The notes under the pieces were generated by a model that made no database searches, had not been told where the DNA came from, and worked only from the letters and a program-made list of their open reading frames with translations. From Penicillium oxalicum (Eukaryota; Ascomycota; Eurotiomycetes; Eurotiales; Aspergillaceae), in the NCBI RefSeq assembly GCF_001723175.1, contig NC_064651.1, positions 1,674,001 to 1,738,000 of the forward strand: DNA of 64,000 nucleotides, given 5' to 3'. Position 1 is the first letter of the stretch; every line of letters starts with the position of its first letter. The position numbers were made by a program, and so were the translations under genes. Positions 59,623 to 64,000 of this stretch are shown in pieces.

Positions 59623-60386
59623 GGGTCAGGAGAACCTCATTGGGCTTGATAGCCTAGTCTTCAACATTTGATATGTTGAGAGTTTGAAAGAGAAATTGGA
59701 ATGTTAGACTCATCTGAAGAGCTGTTGATCAGTCTTCATGTCCTTACGAGTCTCGCAAAGCGTGGACTAGGGTCTTGGTGGTCCCGACCAGTCTCGGAAG
59801 CTTCTGATTTTAGAGAAAGAAATAAATTTTCGGCTTTTGAATGGAAAATATTGCCGTGTCAGACACTTCGAAACAGATAGAAATACCATTGATTCATCCG
59901 TGTCCAGCATTAGCAGAATTGAAATGATTCGGATAGAGTCATACTTTTGGGGCACCTAATATTCTTTCGTAGATTTCGCCTGGTTCTGCCTGCGTTAGGT
60001 ATGCGTTAGAACGAGGTTAAAGAGTCACGGGACTCGGAACTAGCCTCACACCAACACAATTAACACCACGCTGGATAGTGGGCGAAACCCAAAAATCAAA
60101 CGTGCTGATGCTCCAAAGTAATGGATTTTTCATCACTATTCTTTTGTCCAGAGCATGAAAGCGGTGATATTATGCGCCGGGCGGTGGGCATCAGTACAAA
60201 GAATTGACCAAAAGCACCATCTCCAAGCGGAAGATTCTCGGCCCGGGCTCCCAAAAAAAAAGAAGGCAGCTTGTGAGGCTTTCAATCTCGACTCGTAGGG
60301 ACGCGCTGGGGATCTCCAATTAACAATTGAGGGTCCAAATTCACTGTCAGTCCTTTGAGTCTCTGGGTCCAATTTTCCAGGACAAA
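59623..60386. other. Intergenic: GH7 3' flank and jip5 promoter
   Basis: About 0.76 kb, AT-rich in the first half, no gene seen. A nine-base A run occurs near 60254. Confidence 0.6.
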
Positions 60387-61699
60387 ATGTTCGAAACCGT
60401 CTGTTCGCTGCCGCTTTCATCGGACTTGTTCTCTCAGGCGATCCACCCAAATGAGCCAGTAGTGTCTGTTGGTCTGGCTTCAGGCCATGTCCAAACTTTC
60501 CGATTGCCGCACGATGAAGCCGATTCCGATGATGACGCCTCAATTTTATCTTCTCGCAATGGCAGGGGTCACATTGATACAATGTGGAGGACGAGACGCC
60601 ACAAGGGCAGCTGTCGGTGCCTGGGATTCAGCGTCGACGGAGAAATGCTGTACTCCGCGGGCACTGACGGTCTCGTGAAAATGGCCAGGTCGGAGAGCGG
60701 GCAGGTGGAGAACAAGATTGCTATTCCTACGGAGAGAAATGGGTATGTTCACCATGTCCTGACTTTGACCTTTCATGACGAAGAGCCTTGCGACTAATGC
60801 ATTCTCCCTACTGTTGCGCAGGTCAATCGATGCGCCTACCGTCATCCATGCTTTGTCCCCTCAGACTCTCCTTCTCGCGACCGACTCGAGTGCCCTGCAC
60901 CTCTACGATCTCCGTGTGCCATATTCCAAAGTGTCTACGCGTCCAGAGCAGTCGCATCATCCGCACGATGACTACATTTCCTCTTTGACCCCGCTTCCCG
61001 CGTCCGACACGAGTACTTCTGGCTTCAGCAAACAATGGGTCACAACGGGTGGCACCACTCTGGCAGTGACTGACTGACTACGCCGCGGTGTGCTCGTGCG
61101 CAGTGAAGATCAAGAGGAGGAATTGGTCAGCTCGGCGTTCATTGGAGGGTTGCCCTCGAGCGGAACTAGTCGTGGCGAGAAGGTTGCGGTTGGAGGTTCG
61201 AACGGCGTTGTGACTCTGTGGGAGAAGGGCGCATGGGACGACCAGGATGAGCGGGTCTACGTACAGCGCGATGCCGGTGGTGGCGAAGCCATTGAGACCT
61301 TGGTGGCAGTGCCGGATGATATGGGCATGGGCAAGGTATTGGCAGCCGGTCTGGGTAATGGACTGATCCTGATCAAGTTTTCCGTGTCGGTCCAACAAAA
61401 TCACATCCGAGGTTGTTCACGACGAGACTGAAGGTGTAGTCGGCATTGGCTTCGACGTTGAAGGTCGCATGGTCTCTGGCGGCGGTCAAATTGTCAAGGT
61501 CTGGCATGAGGCCGCAGGCGGCGACAGTCTAGGTAAACACATGATGGACAGCGACGATAGCGACGACGCCGATTCCGATGACAGTGATGCGGAGGAAGCA
61601 CGGAATGCAATTGCGGGTGCGAACGAGCGCAAGAAACGCAAGAAGGGCAAATCCGGTCGGGGTACTGGGCCTGATGTCTTGGCTTTCGACATGGACTAG
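60387..61699 (+). CDS. jip5: Jip5-like WD40 protein (ribosome biogenesis), reading frame interrupted
   Basis: WD40 protein of the Jip5 family. Exon 1 is 60387-60742; after a 79 bp intron exon 2 begins at 60822. Exon 1 starts [20 protein letters not shown] and includes [20 protein letters not shown]. Later blades are seen in [42 protein letters not shown] and [20 protein letters not shown]. The tail is acidic then basic ([30 protein letters not shown]), as in nucleolar Jip5. The frame breaks at three places: an in-frame TGA at 61075-61077 in a (TGAC)3 repeat, and two apparent single-base losses near 61378-61381 (T4) and about 61399 (A4). The intended frames on either side remain clearly family-like. 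Known: Jip5 is essential in budding yeast and acts in 60S biogenesis, so sequence error is more likely than real loss. Confidence 0.78.
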
Positions 61700-62327
61700 A
61701 TGTATCGAGAGATCCCTTGTTTTGGAGTCACATTTATCTGATACCCACATCACCTGTTAAAATAGTTTGACAGATCCGAATTTACTTTCCGATCAAGTAT
61801 GGATCGACTTCAAGTTTGCCAATCCATGAATGATCAGCTCAACTTCGATCGAATTTGATCGCACGACATGAACGAAAGAACAAAATCGGGATTTCCCACT
61901 CCTGTAGAATATCAAATACGCGTTTTTATATGCACTCCGCCTGGCCTTTTCCTTAGGTTGGCGGTGCGCCTTTACTTAAGGTTACCAGCGTTCATGCCCA
62001 AGTTCTTGCGAGTCCGTGACCTTGCGTAAAGCTTTGAAGCCCAAATACGGCGCTACGCCTCAAGTCTCCAGCTTGCAGAAAAGATCCGGGCTCATACATG
62101 CAGTTGTGTCAGGGATGAGGGATGAGGCAAACTTTCAGGCCAACAGGCCCGGAGTTAGGCTTTAAGAGACGGTCGTCAATTTTGAATTCAATTCTTCGGG
62201 AGCCGCGGGGCAGGCGGGGAACTGATTTTGTGTCTTTTTTTTTTCTACAAAATTACCCTTCCACATCGACCCTCCCGTTTTTCTCCTCAAACACTTGAGT
62301 ACGGCAGAAGAATCCGTTTCATTTGCG
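61700..62327. other. Intergenic: dph2 promoter region
   Basis: About 0.6 kb, no gene seen. A T-rich run at about 62236-62245 lies near the putative dph2 start. Confidence 0.6.
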
Positions 62328-64000
62328 ATGGAGGCAGCCCAGTCTTGTCAACACCGGATGACCGAATCCTGGAGGCCACTGAGCCTGTCGTCGCCCGTGA
62401 TGTCAAGCAGCCACTCAGCGATGATGAATTGTCAATTACCTACGACATTGAGCGCACGTTGAAAGAGATCCGCGAGGCGCGCTACAAGCGGATCGCTCTT
62501 CAATTCCCCGATGATATGCTTCCCGATGCGCCACGGGTCTTTCAGCTCTTGAGCCGCGGCTTGAGCTCTGCCGCCATTGCCTGTGCGAATGGAAACACGA
62601 CCAGCCGCACGAACGAAAACGGTCTCGAGACGGGAGAGGGCATTTCGCAGTCGGTGTCTCAGCTGTCTGTGGCAGATGACACGGAAACGTGGACTCCTCG
62701 GCTGTACATCCTCGCAGACACCTCCTACGGTACATGCTGTGTGGATGAGGTGGCTGCAGAACATGTGGACGCAGATGTGGTTGTGCATTACGGCCGGTCA
62801 TGTCTGTCACCCAGTGCCAGGCTCCCTGTCATATATGTTTTCACCAACAAAAGTCTACCTCTTGACCCTGTCGTCAAGGCTTTCAAGGCAACCTACCCCG
62901 ATTTGGCCACCAAGGTCATTCTGGCCACCGATGTGACCTTTGCGGTTCACGTCCCGGAGCTGCAGGCGCGCTTGGCTGAGGAGGGATATGTCAATTTGTT
63001 TGCTACCGAGGTGGTCCATAATCCATCATCGCCCATTCCCAATCGCACTGTGCCTGAAACCGTCAAGTCAGCTCCAGAGACGCTGTCGGATTGGCAGTTG
63101 TTCCACATATCTGATCCTCCCACTGCCTTGCTTCTGACCCTCGCTTCTCGAGTGGCCGCCATTCACATATATCCCACCGATCAAACAAATAATACTGATG
63201 TCAAGCCATTGCCAGCGTCCACTTCGGCCGCGCTAAGTCGCCGTTACGGAATCATCACTTCGCTGAACACGGTTCCTATCTGGGGCATCTTGATCAACAC
63301 TCTTAGTGTCAAGAATTATCTACACATTGTGGACCACGTGAAGGAGCAAATTGCTGCCGCCGGCAAGAAAAGCTACATGTTTGTTGTGGGGAAACTCAAC
63401 GCAGCCAAAGTCGCCAACTTCAGCGAGATTGGCGGTTGGGTAGTCATTGGATGCTGGGAGAGCTCGCTGGTGGATAGCCGGGATTTCTGGAAACCCGTCA
63501 TTACTCCGTTCGAGCTGGAACTAGCTCTCCAGAGCGATGCTGAGCGAGTCTGGACTGGATCATGGCATAGCAACTTCCAAGAGATTCTTGACAAACCAGC
63601 CGAAGAGAAACCAAGGGACGATAACGAGCAAGTGAACCCCGACAGCTCGGACGTGAATGGCGACGAGGATGATATGTCAGAACCCGAAAGCGCACCACCC
63701 GAGTTCGATTTACGCACAGGACGATACGTCTCTCATTCCCGTCCCATGCGGGATCCCGCACCCCGTTCTTCCACCCACATCGACGGGCCAACCGCTGAGG
63801 GGCCAGCTGCCGCTAGAGCTCTGGCACGAAGAGCCAAGGGCGACTTGGCCATGATCGGTGGAGCGGTCTCGCCAGGAGCTCAATTCCTGCAGTCTCAACG
63901 GACCTGGAAGGGGCTGGGGAGTGATTTTGACATTCGGTACGACGATGATGATGACACATCAGACAGCACACTTGTAAAAGAAGGGCGCAAAGGTATTGCT
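62328..64000 (+). CDS. dph2: Dph2, diphthamide biosynthesis protein 2 (3' end outside window)
   Basis: Continuous coding frame from about 62338 to the window end, so the stop lies beyond 64000. Family landmarks: LSITYDIERTLKEIREARYK, RIALQFPDDMLPDAPRVFQ, then YILADTSYGTCCVDEVAAEH and VVVHYGRSCLSP, with the Cys residues expected to bind the [4Fe-4S] cluster. Downstream are SVKNYLHIVEHVKE-like helices, MFVVGKLNAAKVANFSEIGG, WVVIGCWESSLV (another cluster Cys) and a tail with PPEFDLRTGRYVSHSRPMR. Known: Dph1-Dph2 carries out the first step of diphthamide synthesis on the eEF2 histidine. The only suitable ATG (62328) is in a different frame (MEAA...) from the main frame (PVLSTPDDRIL...). One extra C in the CCC at 62338-62340 would connect them, suggesting a single-base loss; a weak intron (GTCTTG...CTCAG) is the alternative. 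Confidence 0.9.

Overview
The window is nuclear DNA of a filamentous ascomycete, most likely Eurotiales (Aspergillus/Penicillium type). Genes are spliced with short introns of about 55-110 bp (GT...AG), lie on both strands without operons, and include autophagy, ambient-pH and carbohydrate-active genes typical of that order. No RNA gene, CRISPR array or intact transposon was found.

Layout. 0.1-1.8 kb: a ZIP zinc transporter (-). 4.0-6.3 kb: a 14-TM-type MFS exporter (+). 9.5-10.0 kb: a small single-TM protein (+). 12.0-13.5 kb: a GPI-anchored surface protein with three 47-residue units separated by dibasic sites (+). 14.4-14.9 kb: a small hydrophilic protein (+). 15.1-16.6 kb: a Cockayne-syndrome-A/ERCC8 WD40 protein (-), sharing a 241 bp divergent promoter with an Rrn10-like Pol I UAF subunit (16.9-17.7 kb, +). 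18.8-19.6 kb: Mnd1 (+). 22.0-24.4 kb: PalF/Rim8 arrestin (+), with a frameshift in an A-run. 25.0-25.9 kb: Shr3 (+). 26.6-27.8 kb: unknown conserved-looking protein (-). 33.5-34.2 kb: a basic, disordered protein (-). 36.2-38.4 kb: a Zn2Cys6 regulator (-). 43.0-45.5 kb: a SAM+PH domain protein (+). 45.9-47.0 kb: Atg5 (-). 47.6-48.5 kb: an alpha/beta hydrolase with unusual active-site motifs (-). 53.5-53.8 kb: a small protein (+). 54.1-55.4 kb: a second alpha/beta hydrolase (-). 58.1-59.6 kb: a GH7 cellobiohydrolase without a cellulose-binding module (+). 60.4-61.7 kb: a Jip5-like WD40 protein with a broken frame (+). 62.3 kb to the end: Dph2 (+), 3'-truncated by the window edge and with a probable 1-nt frame problem near its start.

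The genes do not form one pathway. Most are housekeeping (DNA repair, rRNA transcription, meiosis, ER packaging, autophagy, ribosome biogenesis, diphthamide synthesis), mixed with accessory genes (MFS pump, surface repeat protein, C6 regulator, hydrolases, cellulase). Large gene-poor blocks separate them (27.8-33.5, 38.4-43.0, 48.5-53.5 and 55.4-58.1 kb).

Most noteworthy: the dibasic-separated 47-residue repeats at 12.2-12.8 kb; two genes whose first coding exon appears to be only the ATG (mnd1 and the SAM/PH gene); strand-consistent poly(C) tracts just upstream of three genes; a hydrolase with a changed oxyanion motif and a Cys where the family has its catalytic Asp; and small frame breaks in palF, jip5 and dph2 that look more like homopolymer sequence errors than real gene death.
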